64,000 nt of DNA from Cannabis sativa (GCF_029168945.1 NC_083604.1:68340211-68404210), one strand, 5' to 3'. Positions 34,447 to 47,358 are shown, counted from the first letter of the stretch. Numbers and translations are program-made. Notes: generated by a model not told the origin, from the sequence alone.

Positions 34447-35319
34447 TCATGTGAACTCCTTCCCCCAAACACCCAGATACTGCCCACAAAATAGCACTTT
34501 ATCTGTATTCTCGTCATCCCCACAAAACTCCCAACTGTCCTTAATGACTTGATAACAAAGTGGTTCTCGTAACCACGCATTTTCAAACCGAAACCGTTTA
34601 GCAAAATGATAACCAGCAGTAGGAAACAGTTCCATAAAAATTGGTGCATGATCTAAAGTAGAAATTTCTAGATTATGAAGCTTAGCTGATGAGAACATGT
34701 TCAACCAAGCAAGATTAGCTAAACCCCTATCCAACCAAACTTGAATCTAATGATTAGTACCCCTTCCACATTCCCAAGTATATAGATAGCCACATAACTC
34801 CATATCTTGAAGACCACTATTAGTCAAAGCTTGCTGAAAACCTTGAATTACAAGTTCAGGATATCGATTACCACTCTTTTTGTGATAATGAGATAATACA
34901 TTGTTTAAATCACCCATCACACACCAAAGAAGATTAGAATTAGCAGCCAAAGTACGTAAAAGATTCTAAGTAGATGCTCGTCAACTTCTATCAGGTTCCC
35001 CATACATACTTGTAAAGCGCCACTCATTCATGCCTTTAGTAGAAACTTTCACTTCAATATACGCTTCCGAGAAGCCAAGTAATGAAACTTCTTCTTCAAT
35101 TTTCCATAACAAAGCAATACCACCACTTTTACCATGTACATCCACAACCACCATACCCTCAAATCCCAATATAACTCGCACTCTCTCCACCTGTAGGCGA
35201 CTAGAAAGAGTCTCACAGAGAAACACAATACTGGATCTCTTTTGGATCACAAGATCTTTAAGGAATCGTAAAGCCCATGGGTTCCCAAGTCCATGACAAT
35301 TCTAAGATAAGATATTCAT
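34447..35319 (-). pseudogene. LINE ORF2, endonuclease domain (decayed)
   Basis: The likely ORF2 start is ATG 35317-35319. An APE-type endonuclease nicks target DNA. Visible motifs in three frames: NCHGLGNP after a stop where Trp is expected (TAG near codon 6), the catalytic Glu in FLCETLSS, SGGIALLWK, FTSMYGEP, MGDLNNVL and the terminal LDHAPI (SDH expected). Frame breaks lie near 34950-34980 and 34735-34745. Confidence 0.8.
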
Positions 35320-35554
35320 AATGAATGGCGGGGCTGGATACCAGCACCCACCAGATTCAAGTTTTTTGATCCATTTACCTCTTGAACCGTTGCCACATCA
35401 CCCATGTCAATAAGCCCATCACTACTTGCCATATCAGTCCTCCTCCTTTTCAAATCAATGTACCAACAAACAAGCCTCATCATTGAGATTATTATTTGAT
35501 GATTCCTGATTTTTATCTGTTGATATTACTTCCTCCACAATTATAGGGTTCCCA

Positions 35555-36523
35555 TTAACCACCTTTGAAGACCCTATATTCCCACCAAGTTGACCCGTGA
35601 CCCTCCACCATCATAAGGCTCGTAAACGTGGCACCTAGAAGCACACCACTCATTGTCGAAATTGGCCGATGTTCTGAAGCAGGTGAAGTTGCATTGGATT
35701 CAGTTGGGTCATCTTCCATGGCTACCATGAACTGCTTTAGCCATTTTGCACCAATCATATGATTTTTACGTTGCAGCTTGACCCTCATCGAGTCCCCATA
35801 CGGCTTGACTAACTGACCCTCACCAACCTCAAAACGACATGGACAAAACTTTTCTGAATGCCCCACAATTCCACAAATAAAACAAAATGTGGGAAGATGT
35901 TCATATTTGAAATTAGTCCATAACTCTACCCCTTCAGTATTGCGAAGCTTCATACGTCTCTTTAATAGCTTCTTTACGTTTAAAGTCACACATACGCGAA
36001 GATAATTCCTCCACAAACCCAAGAAATTCCTTTCATCCGATTCAACAAACTTACCAATATAATTAGACACATCCTTAGCAATTGTAGCAGTTTTGAACCC
36101 TGATCGGAGATCATGCAATTGTTCCCACATGTCCATTTCATTCAAGGTAACCAATCTTGAATTCTCACCCCGTTGCAATATTTTAAAGATTAACAAGAAC
36201 TTATTAAATGTCCAAGGGTTGCGATTCATCATGCTTTGGATGTCGGTCTCATGATAAAATTGGAAAAGATATCGATTAGTATCCAATTGTTTAACAAACA
36301 TCTCCTTCTCCGACTGCCATAGCGAAGCAATCAAGTGTTGCATAGCATCAAAATCAATCGGCCTTTCCGTCAAAAACCTTCCCACGATATACCACCTATC
36401 ATCATACTCATTAACATTCGTTGCACTAGCATCATAGGACAAAATAGCCTCCTCTTCATCTTTAATAGGTATATGAGCCCACGTTTCCTCCTCCATTACC
36501 GTATGATAGCTACTGGAAGCCAT
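35555..36523 (-). CDS. LINE ORF1 protein (DUF4283-like plus CCHC zinc knuckle)
   Basis: 322 codons, open. The N-terminal half has the plant LINE ORF1 layout (WYIVGRFLTERPIDF, LFQFYHETDI, NPWTFNKFLLIF), the DUF4283-type domain. At about residue 220 there is a zinc knuckle CFICGIVGHSEKFC (CX2CX4HX4C) of the zf-CCHC_4 type. It would bind LINE RNA. The C-terminus after about residue 290 looks out of register (WWEYRVFKGG), so a late frameshift is possible. The start is 104 bases inside the element's 5' edge. Confidence 0.82.
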   Translation of the reverse strand: MASSSYHTVMEEETWAHIPIKDEEEAILSYDASATNVNEYDDRWYIVGRFLTERPIDFDAMQHLIASLWQSEKEMFVKQLDTNRYLFQFYHETDIQSMMNRNPWTFNKFLLIFKILQRGENSRLVTLNEMDMWEQLHDLRSGFKTATIAKDVSNYIGKFVESDERNFLGLWRNYLRVCVTLNVKKLLKRRMKLRNTEGVELWTNFKYEHLPTFCFICGIVGHSEKFCPCRFEVGEGQLVKPYGDSMRVKLQRKNHMIGAKWLKQFMVAMEDDPTESNATSPASEHRPISTMSGVLLGATFTSLMMVEGHGSTWWEYRVFKGG

Positions 36524-36775
36524 GAAAATAATAACAAATCAAGAAAGACACAATAAGGAAAAGACTAATAAACGAGAGAGAAAATTACAAAATCATGTCA
36601 AAAGACAAGACAGTTAATTTATATTATTTAGTATTATTAGTTACTAGATATAATTTCTAATGTTAGTTATTTTTAGTATTATTAGTTACTAAATATAATC
36701 TTTAGTGTTATTTTTTTTTTATAAACTTTATTTTTATTTTTAATTTATTTTATTATAATTTTATCAGTTTTTAGT

Positions 36776-36934
36776 TTTTTTTTTTTTTTTTGAGAAAAGA
36801 ACTGTTATTATAAATTAGAGGGAGTCATTTACAACAACAGAGAAAATGGTTGAGGGAATTTCCTCAAACCACATACAATCATCATCCAACACCAAAGCTT
36901 GTTTAGCCAAGCCATGACTAATACCTTGGTAATT
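36776..36934 (-). pseudogene. Severely 5'-truncated LINE: RNase H C-terminus and tail
   Basis: The minus strand codes about 37 residues (GISHGLAKQALVLDDDC, MWFEEIPS) of a LINE RNase H end, with the stop at 36815-36817. A short 3' UTR and a poly-A tail (Ts at 36776-36791) follow. An imperfect 17-base repeat (TAATTTTATC.GTTTTT) flanks it at about 36757-36775 and 36935-36953, consistent with target duplication. It is a second LINE, unrelated to the tail of the larger one. Confidence 0.75.
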
Positions 36935-36953
36935 TTTATCTGTTTTTGTTTCT

Positions 36954-39469
36954 ATTTTTTATGTTTGTAATTTTTTTTTGATGCACTTGGCTTATCATAT
37001 TATTCAAAGAAAATTATATAAAAAATAGTATGGTTAGAATGTGATATAATTTTATTACTTAGTTATCATTAATAAAAAAGATAATTTATTTCATATATAA
37101 TTTTGAAAAAATTGAAATATCATCTTTGTAATTACAATAAATTAATATGTAATACTATTGAATTTATATAGCATAATTTTATCATTATATATTTTTTAAA
37201 AAAATAAATAAAATAAAATAAAGGTATTTTTTTTTATCATTTTCATTATCTAATTTATTATATTTTAGTCATTTTACTAAATTTAAAATATATATATTTA
37301 CCTACCTAATTATTCTAAGAATTTTTTCAATAATATACTTAAAATACAAATTAATCACAAAAATTCTTAGCAAATCTCAATTACAATAATACCTTGGTAT
37401 GCCATCAAAAAATACCTCAATTCTAAATTAATATGACTGAAACAAAAATAATCCCAAATTCTGTTTGTTTTTTTTTAATTTTCATGTTTTTTCAAAAATA
37501 AATTTTTGGTTACTTATAATGTCGATAAGAAACTAATTAGTTACTTTTAAATAAAAATTATTTTTATATTATATAGTTTTAGATAAAATTTGATTACCTC
37601 TAAAACTTATAAACATCTTAATAATCAAATATTTATTTTAAGTTGTATTATGGTATCTTATTATGTTAAATATATTTGGGTAATCTTAAAATTTATTTTT
37701 GAAACTAATGAGTTGTCATGTAACATAATAAGCTACTATTTTTATATACCATTTAATTGTATATATTTTGTTACTTTGAAATCTATGTGTTTATTTTTAA
37801 ATTATATTACATTGTTGTGTTGTTTAAATACTTTTACATTAATTTTTTATTTTTCTTTTATAACAATATATATGTTACATTCAAGCCCATTTAATGAACT
37901 ATATAATAAATCACAATATAGTAGAAAAAAATAACTCACATAACTTACTAGTAAAATATTTTAATATTTAAATTGCTAATTCGTTATTTTGAAATTATAT
38001 TTTTAGTTACCTTTTAAATTTATATTGTAGAAACTAATTAGTTTTCATATAATATAACAAGTAACTATATATATGAAATAGTTTTATTTAAGATACTTTA
38101 TAGTAATATTCAAATAAAATTATGTAATATACATTTACTCACCCATATTTTTTTTATTATATAAGTATTTTGAATTTTAAAAATATACTTGATTTGTTAA
38201 CTAAATAAAAGTTGTAGAATGGTAACTAATCAGTATGTAATTTGAGATATATTTTTTGTTTCCTGTAAAATTTAATTGTATACATCTTAATAATAAGTTA
38301 GTTATTTTTATATTATATTATAATATCTTATTATTTAAAATACATTTCAAATTTATTTTATCGTAGAAAAAGTAGAAATTAATTACAAATTAAATTTTAT
38401 TTAATAGAAACATTATTTGTGCAATTTAATTGTAAAATAGGGTATATACATGTAAATTATCCATTATTCTATCTATTTATGATCATTTTCCTCCTTGGCC
38501 CATAAGGTTTTGTGGTTACTTACTAACTCAGGATTGGACCCATTTGTATAAAACCCAACAATCTATGCTTCCAAACCACTCTTCTTATCTTATATTCCAT
38601 CATGAACGAATTGGGCCCAACGAAAGGAAGACTAACATTTGTTGTAAAGTATATAACGGTTTTTACACACATATTGGATTTTTGTAAAAGTTTATAATTT
38701 TATTGTCACACTGAATTTTTTTTTAAAATATTGTTTTTATATAAAACAACTGTAAAATAACAAAACAGAACAATTAAAAAAATAGTGGAACAACTAAAAA
38801 ATAATCATGGAACAACAGTAAAAACTTAATACAGTATACAGTATAAAACTTATACATTATTTTTGAAAAAAAAAACACACTATTTTTGAAAAAAATTCCA
38901 CCCTACAGTAAAAAAATAAAAAAATTGAAAATTTTAATATGTGGTATAAAAACCCTAGTATAAACCCTGTTTAAGGTACTTTTAATATTTTTCCATTTAT
39001 TTAATTATTTGGTGTTGTGGACTGAAATTAGAATGGTAATAAGTAATAGGACAACATTCTATTGTTTGTTTCTATTGTTATAATGAATTCTTGCTAAGGC
39101 TATTTACAAAATATAGAAAAAATAAATAAGAGTTTTAATATATATAACTTGTACACTTAATGCATTAAATATAGAAATATTTACCTCACCATACGTACTT
39201 TTTAAAATATTTATCTAAATGACCTTTAATAATTTAATGCTGCCAATACCGAAACCTTTTTAATGAAATTGGTACGCGTGCACCTAGAGAAAAAGTCAGC
39301 CTTTCATTTTTTTTGCTAGCTGACAAGAGTGAGTTGAGACTCTCTTCTTATTTTTTGTTAAATTTTATTTCTTAAGATTTTTACATCCGAACATGAGTCC
39401 TCAGGTTATTTATTTATTTATTTTGTTACTTTTTTTAATGACGTAATATTTAAATATCTCTTTTATTTT
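36954..39469. other. AT-rich DNA without recognised genes
   Basis: No convincing ORF (37590-37934 is a low-complexity frame). Motifs such as GAAACTAATTAGTTA recur at 37529, 37700 and 38031 and hint at a decayed dispersed repeat. A less AT-rich patch at 38490-38640 was not recognised. Confidence 0.5.
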
Positions 39470-40331
39470 ATTTTATTTATATTTTTTAAAAAAACTTTAA
39501 AATTAAATTTCCAACTTATTCTCATTTCTCTCTCTCTTTTCTTTTACAAGTTTTAAAAAAATTATTTTTTATTACACAAATAATTATTTTAGTTTTAAGA
39601 GCTATATTATTGAAATCAATTTTTTAAATGATCATTTTAATAAGTAAGAAATATATATTTTTTCACCGTTACCAAAGAAGATAATCGAAATTAAATTTAA
39701 CATTTAATTTCTTTTATATTTTCTTAAGTAATTAATTTTTAAGCTTAAACAAAATTAATGTGCCAAACAACTTGATAGATTACTAAAAAGTATTTTCTTA
39801 TTTTATCTTTAGATCTCACAAGATTAAATTATAAATAAATTTATTTTTATAAAACTATTTTTATAAGTTTATAAAATGCCTTATAAATAAACCAAATAGT
39901 ATTTTATTTATATTTTTTTAAAAAACTTTAAAATTAAATTTCCAACTTATTCTCATTTCTCTCTCTCTTTTCTTTTACAAGTTTTAAAAAAATTATTTTT
40001 TATTACACAAATAATTATTTTAGTTTTAAGAGCTATATTATTGAAATCAATTTTTTAAATGATCATTTTAATAAGTAAGAAATATATATTTTTTCACCGT
40101 TACCAAAGAAGATAATCGAAATTAAATTTAACATTTAATTTCTTTTATATTTTCTTAAGTAATTAATCTTTAAGCTTAAACAAAATTAATGTGCCAAACA
40201 ACTTGATAGGTTACTAAAAAGTATTTTCTTATTTTATCTTTAGATCTCACAAGATTAAATTATAAATAAATTTATTTTTATAAAACTATTTTTATAAGTT
40301 TATAAAATGCCTTATAAATAAACCAAATAGT
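39470..40331. repeat. 431-bp tandem duplication
   Basis: 39470-39900 and 39901-40331 are nearly identical end to end. Only a few changes were noticed (TTTTTAAGC against TCTTTAAGC, GATAGATT against GATAGGTT, and T-run or A-run lengths). The first copy runs straight into the second at CAAATAGTATTTTATTTATA. There is no coding sequence. Confidence 0.92.
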
Positions 40332-41470
40332 ATCTTAAATATCATATAAGTTACAATTAGAAATATAATTGTAACTATTTTTATAGTATCGTAAAGTACA
40401 ACATTATAAGTTTAAACAAAATTAAATATACTTATTGTTAACCCAAAAACTTTTCCGATGATCACATGGACATCACCATTTTATATTAAATTTATTGTTA
40501 TAAAATTATTTTAATAGGTTTATTAAATAATTTGTAAATAAATTAAATAGTATCTGAAACATCATATAAGTTACATTAAAAAAAAAGGTAACATCAAAGT
40601 ATCTTAAACAATAAAATGACATAATATAGCTTAAAAATATAAAAAGGAAACAAAAAGTTTCTTTTAATATTAGCCGTCATTTTTTTAGAGACAGAAAAAT
40701 ATTTGTTTCTCACATATTAAAATGGTTATTTTATTATTTATATATGTGTAAAATTCTGAAATAAATTTTTTAATGGAAAAGTAACCAATTGATATCTTAT
40801 TCACATCAAAAGTAACTAAATGGTTGCTTTTTTTTAACTCTCCCGAACAAAGAAAATTTCTGGAAACGAGATTTTTTTAATTTTTTTAATTTTTCGGTAA
40901 TTATTTTGAATTTCGGTATGTATGCTGACGTGTCACAACGGTATTTACGCAAATAATTTTCTTAAAGGTATTTTTGTAAATAAAATCAATTTTAGGTATA
41001 ATATTGAAAAAGTCCCTTAAATATACTATTTTTTTTTTTTTTAAAAAATAAAACTATGAAAGAAATTATTATACATAAAGAAGAATACCATAAAAAACAT
41101 TTAAATCATGATTGTAAAAATTATTTTTAAAAAAGTATACATAAAAAAACTCACATACCACAATCAATAAAATATTGTAAATATAATATAAATATCATAA
41201 AAAAATACTGAAAAAAATTACATAAAGAAAAAAATTACAAAAAAACTAAATTTTATAATTTTTATTTTATATATATATATAAATCAAACTACAAAAGTTA
41301 AAATAATACTAAAAGTAATTTTATTAAACCAATAAATTAATAAATCAGTTACTTCCATATAATCAAAATCGATTTCGTAATGAAAAATCAGTTATAAATA
41401 CCAAAACTTATAAATAAATTTCACATGTTTGTATTATGTATGAAATATTAAACAAATTTAACACAATACC
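40332..41470. other. AT-rich DNA without recognised genes
   Basis: No ORF of note. The stretch near 40900-41020 (TGCTGACGTGTCACAACGG) is less AT-rich but was not recognised. Confidence 0.5.
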
Positions 41471-43565
41471 TGTAATGATCGCATACTTAGGATATAATTT
41501 TGAGAGACAATTAGCATTAATTATTTATATTTTATGATTATATGTGATTATTATGTATTGTGGGTCCTATATTTTAAAAAATAGACATTAGGGTTATAAT
41601 TTTTCAATTTTGAAGGTTTTATTAACTCTAAATGTATTTTTATGTTATATGTGAGAACTTATATTTTTTGTGATTTTTGCTCGGTAACGATGGAATTGCA
41701 ACGGTTTAGCCATTAGAGTCACATGGGTATAATATTTAGGATCTTTATTTAGTGGGATAATAATACGTGATATTTAGAATATCGGGATTATGCGGGATTA
41801 TGGTATTAGACCATTTTACCCCTAAGCCTTAACTTAAGGTTACTTTTGGGTGAAGTAAAGGGAAAATAGTAATTTTGCCCAAAGGTTATAAGTTTATTTT
41901 TTAGTGGATTATTTGGGAATCAGGTATTCTAATTTTGATATTGGAATAAAATAATTTAGGTAAGCCATTATCCATTTAATTTAGGTCAACCATTATCCAT
42001 TTAAGTTAAGAAAAAAAAAATCAAAAACCCACCTCTTCCCTTTTTCTTTCTTCCTTTTGGCCCTAGAAGTACTAGAAGCTCCAGTCCAATTCTTCATCAA
42101 TTCTTGTGGAATTGAACTTCAAGTTTGGATGTAAAAGTGGTTCAAATCAGTAGTAAGCTCTTGCTTTCTTTTTCTTTGAGTTTTTAGAGGTTTTAATTAG
42201 TTCAAGCATGCAAGTTAAATGCATTAGGTTTTGTTCAAACCTTGAGTGTTTGGGATTATTTCCCAAGGTTCGTTTGAGTTGATTAAAAATTATTTGGTTG
42301 GATTTTGAGGGCTGATTGAGTTGTTCAGCAAGTTCGAGTTCAAGAACTTAAACTTGACTCAACAATGAAAGATTTGGATTTTGTGAGTTTTGCTTGTGGT
42401 TATGGCTTAGATTATGTTTATTATGGTTTAATTAGGTGTTCTGGAGCTTGGTGTGAAAATTGGGGAAGAATTGAGTGAGATTCGAAGTTCTTGGGGATTT
42501 CTACAGAAAAACGGTCCATTATTTTTCTAGAAATGGTGAACCATTTTCCCAAGCAGGATACCAGAAAGCGGTTTACCGTTTTAGGAATTCGGTTTACCAG
42601 TATAGGTAGTTTTAGGAGCCTTGGTTTTCTAATTCCTCAATATTTAGGGTACTTCCATGCTATTTATCGATGGAAAAACTTCTAGATTTGAGTTTAGGTT
42701 CCCAAAAATATTTTAGTAGGTTATTTACCCATTTTATGTCAATGTGACATAGGGCCTCCATTTAGTGCATAATTTCTATTCAAGTTGACCGGCACATTTA
42801 AATTACAAAACGAGGTAAGACTAGCATATTATATATTTGTGTATATGTGTATGTATGTTATATGGATGCTATAATATGTGATTTATATACTACCAACACT
42901 ACTGCAGTTGTGGTACAGAGTGTATTGGTACAATATATGATGTTAAAGGGGTATGACACAACGTTACCAACACTAGTACGGGAGAAGTACGGAGTGGATG
43001 TTGTACAACACTCAGTTGTACTCGAGGTGTGATTCAGCCTTACCAATACTAGTATGGGATTAGTACTTAGTGCATGTGGTGCAAATGTTGTACTTTTTTT
43101 AAGAACGTTCTTGATCATCTGTTAAGCCTTGTAAATAGGTGTATGGGTACCTAGATGCAAGTCGGTAATATGTTACATGTTTTATGCTTTTCTTATTGAG
43201 TCTGTCGACTCACAGATATTATTTACATGTGTAGATAAGGAAAAGACGAAACTTGAGCACTAGTGAGTTCAGGGCTTGAGGATGATTGTACATATTAGGA
43301 TGGTTATACCTGGAGTGTTCGGTCTCGAGACAACATGGGTCTTCATTTTGTTGTCGCGAAGCGACACTTTTGTAAAATATATTTTCAATGATGTTGCAAA
43401 CTTTTTAAACGGGATCTCAAATTTTATGTAAGGTTATATGATTATAAAGTTTAATGTTAAATTAAAAGTTTAAATTTCACGATGTTCAAAGAAATCTTTT
43501 GATTAATAAAGGCGTGCACAATAATAGAAAATCACTGTAGCGGCCTAAGCAAGTAGGGTGTTACA
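41471..43565 (+). repeat. Tekay-C LTR, probably solo
   Basis: 2095 bases, TGTAATG...GGTGTTACA. It contains the palindrome-rich stretch near 42531-42610 (AATGGTGAACCATT, GGTTTACCG), tandem units near 42890-43080 (ACCAACACTA.TAC), and TGAGTCTGTCGACTCA at 43198-43213. No gag-pol lies on either side. The flanks ATACC and ATATT agree in three of five bases, so the duplication is decayed or the edges are off by a base or two. Confidence 0.8.
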
Positions 43566-44093
43566 ATATTAAAACTAAAAGTAGTTAGAAACTTCTTAGA
43601 AGGTCAAAGACTCAACCATCAACCCACTATCCAAAACAGACACCATCCATTAAAATAAAATAGTAGCGGCAAAAAAAGTAGAAAACAGAATGAAAATATT
43701 CGCCAGAGTTGTTATTGTCGGTGGAAAAATTACTAGAAATGTCGTTGGAGTTGTCGTCAATATTGAAAAGTCACCGAAGTTAGAAATGGGAGTTGTTTAG
43801 ACATCAAAGTTGTCACTAAAATTAAATGTTGGTATCTAAGACACATAAACCAATTATATTTAAATATAAGTTATTTAAACAATATGACACAAAGAAACTA
43901 GTTATGTAAATCAACTAAATTAAAAAATTGAAACTTAGAACCAGTTATCTAAAACAACAAAAACAATAATAAAATATAGAAACTAATTACCTAATATAAT
44001 AAATTAATAAAGTGAACAAACATAAGACATCTAAAACAATGAAAAAATATAATAAAACATAAAATAAGACATACCATAGAATTTTTTTTACAA
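43566..44093. repeat. Left part of a roughly 232-bp tandem repeat
   Basis: AT-rich sequence with recurring AACTAGTTA.NTAA motifs. 43960-44093 aligns with 53570-53705 (AAAGTGAACAAACATAA, ACATACCAT.GAAT). The Helitron splits the array at 44093/44094. Confidence 0.65.
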
Positions 44094-44100
44094 TCAATAT

Positions 44101-44138
<38 letters not shown>

Positions 44139-44503
44139 GAAACCATTCAAGAGTTTATGTGGCATACTCCCCTTCTTTCTTTCTAATTTATCTATTTTGT
44201 AGTTATTTTAGATTTTCATTTCATATTTGAACTTTTATAATTTATTAATAATATCAATCCATTATTACCATTAATATGATTACAAAATAACCGAAAAATT
44301 TAATAGCACTAATTTAATATATAATATAATTTATTGTATAACTATTATACTATGCACCAAACCTATCATCTTCTCCAATAAAATTATTATTCATGCATGT
44401 AACATCAATTTTTTAATTTACAATAACTAATATCTATTACACTATTAAAAAACTATTCATTTTCCACCACACTACCTCTCTCTCCCTCTCTATGTAAACT
44501 AAC

Positions 44504-44905
44504 TATAAATAGATATTATATTTCTCAATTTCACATATGATATTTTTGTTTATTAAATTGATGATGTGAAGTAAATCATTCATATACATAAATAGGAATG
44601 ATTCCTATGAAAGGAGTCTACATTTTTTAATCTTATTCACGAGGTTATTTATATATATATATATGTTAATATATTTTAATTTTTATCCATTATCAACTCA
44701 TAATGTATAAATAGATATCATATTTTTTATTTTCATATATGATATTTTTATTTTTCAAATTGATATTGTGGAGTAATCTTCATTGTGTATATAATAGGAA
44801 TGATTACTATAGAGAGTCTACATTTTGCAATCTTATTCACGAGTTTATTTATATATATTTAATTTTTATTCATTATGTATTACATATCAACTCAATACTT
44901 ATAAT
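44504..44905 (+). repeat. Two-unit tandem duplication inside the Helitron
   Basis: Two copies with a period of about 202 bases, each with TATAAATAGATAT, CATATGATATTTTT, AGGAATGATT and GAGTCTACATTTT followed by CTTATTCACGAG. Non-coding and moderately diverged. Confidence 0.75.
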
Positions 44906-45255
44906 GAAATGATTATTTAGTTTTTATGAAAAATTATTTTAATTTGGAAGTAAAATTAATAGGATGATTTTGTTATGAGTTTCTTTAAATTCATTGCACT
45001 AATAAAAGATGTGAGTGAGGAGTTTTGGAGGAGATTTATCTCTTTTTTAAAAATATATATAATATATATATATATATATGTGTGTGTTGAATTTTTAAAC
45101 AAATGATTAATCAAGCAGGAAGAAGATGATGATAAAATAAAATATAGTGATGATATTTATTTTTTATTTTCTTTATTATTAATATTTGTATAAATTAATT
45201 CAAAGAGGAAAATTTATACTATTCCAATTTTTTTAACATAGATTTTAGTTATGTA

Positions 45256-45774
45256 TATAAGAATATTTTTTATTTAAGGAAATATATTTCTATTTAAAGA
45301 AATAAATTTCTATTTAAGGAAATAAATAAATAATTGATTTTCTGATAAATGAATATTTTATATTCATTGAATCTGGACAGAATCAATTACGTAATATTCT
45401 ATATATGGTCAGATTTCTATATTCATTACCTGATTTGATTTCCTGAATTAATTGTCAAAATATTCTGACAATTAATGTGGCGCAGATACTGATGGAGTAT
45501 CTCACCTATAAATATAGGGTCTCGGTCCCCGAGCTCCTCACTCATTCTGTTCATAACAGCAAATTCCATCTAAAGAGAGTTGAGAGAGCGAGGAAGCCCG
45601 ATTACCCACATCAATCGGTTTCTTTTGCAGATCATGCTTATGTGGGACTAAAGCTCAAAGATTCAATGGCTGGAGGTATTTCGATCCTTAAATTATAGTG
45701 CATATATGATTTATTAATTCCGCACTTTATTCATAATCATGTATGTTTTAGTCTATACAAATAAATGTCTAACA
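45256..45774 (+). repeat. Copia 5' LTR
   Basis: 519 bases, starting TATAAGAAT and ending GTCTAACA. The TA start departs from the usual TG; it is set by the ATGTA duplication and by the edge of the 3' LTR. The 73-codon frame at 45477 starts at GTG, is duplicated in the other LTR and lies over the promoter and leader, so it is not called a gene. Confidence 0.9.
45507..45514 (+). promoter_or_regulatory. Copia LTR TATA box
   Basis: TATAAATA lies in a less AT-rich stretch about 265 bases before the LTR end, with transcription expected roughly 30 bases downstream. The 3' LTR has the identical box at about 51931. Confidence 0.65.
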
Positions 45775-45776
45775 GT

Positions 45777-45788
45777 TGGTATCAGAGC
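45777..45788 (+). other. Copia primer binding site
   Basis: TGGTATCAGAGC, the initiator-Met tRNA site, two bases after the LTR. Confidence 0.9.
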
Positions 45789-45819
45789 GGTTTTTATCTC
45801 TGCCTTGATTTTAGTTTGA

Positions 45820-46225
45820 GTTTCATATATATATATATACTCGTATATACAGTGTTTATATATATATATTTAATTCAGTGTTGATATATATATTTATTTT
45901 CGTTTGTGTATATATTTATATATTCATATTCATTCAATCCCAATTATATATATACATATATATTTTCATACATATATACTTGTTTATTCATTCAGTTCAT
46001 ATATATATATATATTCATATACATATATATATATTTTTTCTTCATTTCATTACGTATATATGTTGTATATATATATTATTTATATATCTAAATGCTATAT
46101 ACAAATATATACATATATACATTTCATGTTTATATATATACATACAGTATTTTTATTTATCTGTATATATATGTATATATATTTATATATATATTGTATA
46201 TGTATTAATACATTCATATATTAAT
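45820..46225 (+). repeat. TA-rich low-complexity leader
   Basis: About 400 bases of TATATA runs broken by CATTCA-like words. ORFs here (up to 126 codons, nearly all Ile, Tyr, His and Phe) are composition artefacts. Confidence 0.85.
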
Positions 46226-47358
46226 ATAGATTGTTCTAAGCATGAAAATCCACTTTGAAAAAACAAAAAAATCTCAAAATTATTTTTCAGAAAATTTTGG
46301 TGATTTTTAAAGTCTTTGTTTTATGTATTTTCGATGTATAAAATCTATATGAATGTCTTAATTTTTGCATTTAGATTCATTTGGAATTGATTTCATGATT
46401 TTTGGAAGTTTAAGGAAATTTTATCATGTCGTTTATGGCAGTGTATTTTTCAAAAAAAAAAAAAAAAGGGAAAAAATTTCGATTTTTTTTTTATATATAT
46501 TTTTTATTTATTTGGAAATATAAATTATTCTCCTATTGTTAATTTAGTCAATAAATTACATTCATTAATTTCCATTTTTAATTTAATACATATATTTAGA
46601 ATTAATATGTTATTTAGTATAAACTGAAAATGGAAATTTGTTTTAATATGGTAATTAATTACATGATTTATTTAGGCATGTAATAATTGTGCAATTTGTA
46701 TAATTGTGCATTTAATTATTTATTACCAAATTTATGTAATTTATTGTTTAAATTAATAAAATTTGAAAAATCTGCCATTAAGTATAGTCTTTAATTTTGC
46801 ATTTAATTCATTCCATATAATTAATTGTACTAATTTGTATAATTACCTTATTTATACAAATTAATTATTAGTATAAATATTTAAGATATTATATGGTCAT
46901 AAATGCATAATTAATTATATATTATGGAATTAAGCATTTAATTTATTATCATACAATAATTGTATTAATTTGTATTTATTTGGCAAATTTATATTTAATG
47001 CAATTAATTTAGATTTGTATGATTTAAATGCTATACATAAATTCCTTTTATAGTGCTAGATATATTTAGAAATATTCAAACATTAAGATAGGTTGAATAT
47101 TTTATATAGCACATTAAGTTTCATAAAACTTCATAAAATATTCATAAAACTTCCTAAAATGAATAAAATATGAATAAAATGTAAGTAATTTTGTGGTTTA
47201 CATAAGAAAACATGAATTTGGGACAAATGCTCATATCTAGAACGGTTTTTAATGATCTTCGGACGACCACACTAGGAGCATTAATCTCAGTGATTGTCTA
47301 CTATGTTAATAACGAAATTACTTTTAGGTAGAGCCCAATACCTAATGTCAAAGTGAAA

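Larger units (their letters stand above)
30925..36627 (-). mobile_element. L1-type LINE, near full length, decayed
   Basis: On the minus strand: a 5' UTR of about 100 bases, ORF1 (35555-36523), ORF2 (35319 down to 30955), and a poly-A tail seen as ten Ts at 30925-30934. TTAGTATTATTA directly flanks both ends (30913-30924 and 36628-36639), a likely 12-base target duplication, though the DNA there is AT-rich and low in complexity. About 5.7 kb is a normal full length for plant L1 elements. ORF2 has many stops and frameshifts. Confidence 0.85.

Noticed and set aside
37590..37934. 114-codon ORF in AT-rich DNA
   Set aside because: Ile/Phe/Tyr/Leu-rich low-complexity translation with no recognisable domain, start context or neighbouring gene structure.
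45477..45698. A 73-codon ORF present twice with identical protein (also 51901-52122)
   Set aside because: Both copies lie in the near-identical copia LTRs over the promoter and leader. The start is GTG and the duplication follows from the LTR pair, not from protein conservation.
45878..46258. ORFs of up to 126 codons rich in Ile, Tyr and His
   Set aside because: Composition artefacts of TATATA-rich DNA.
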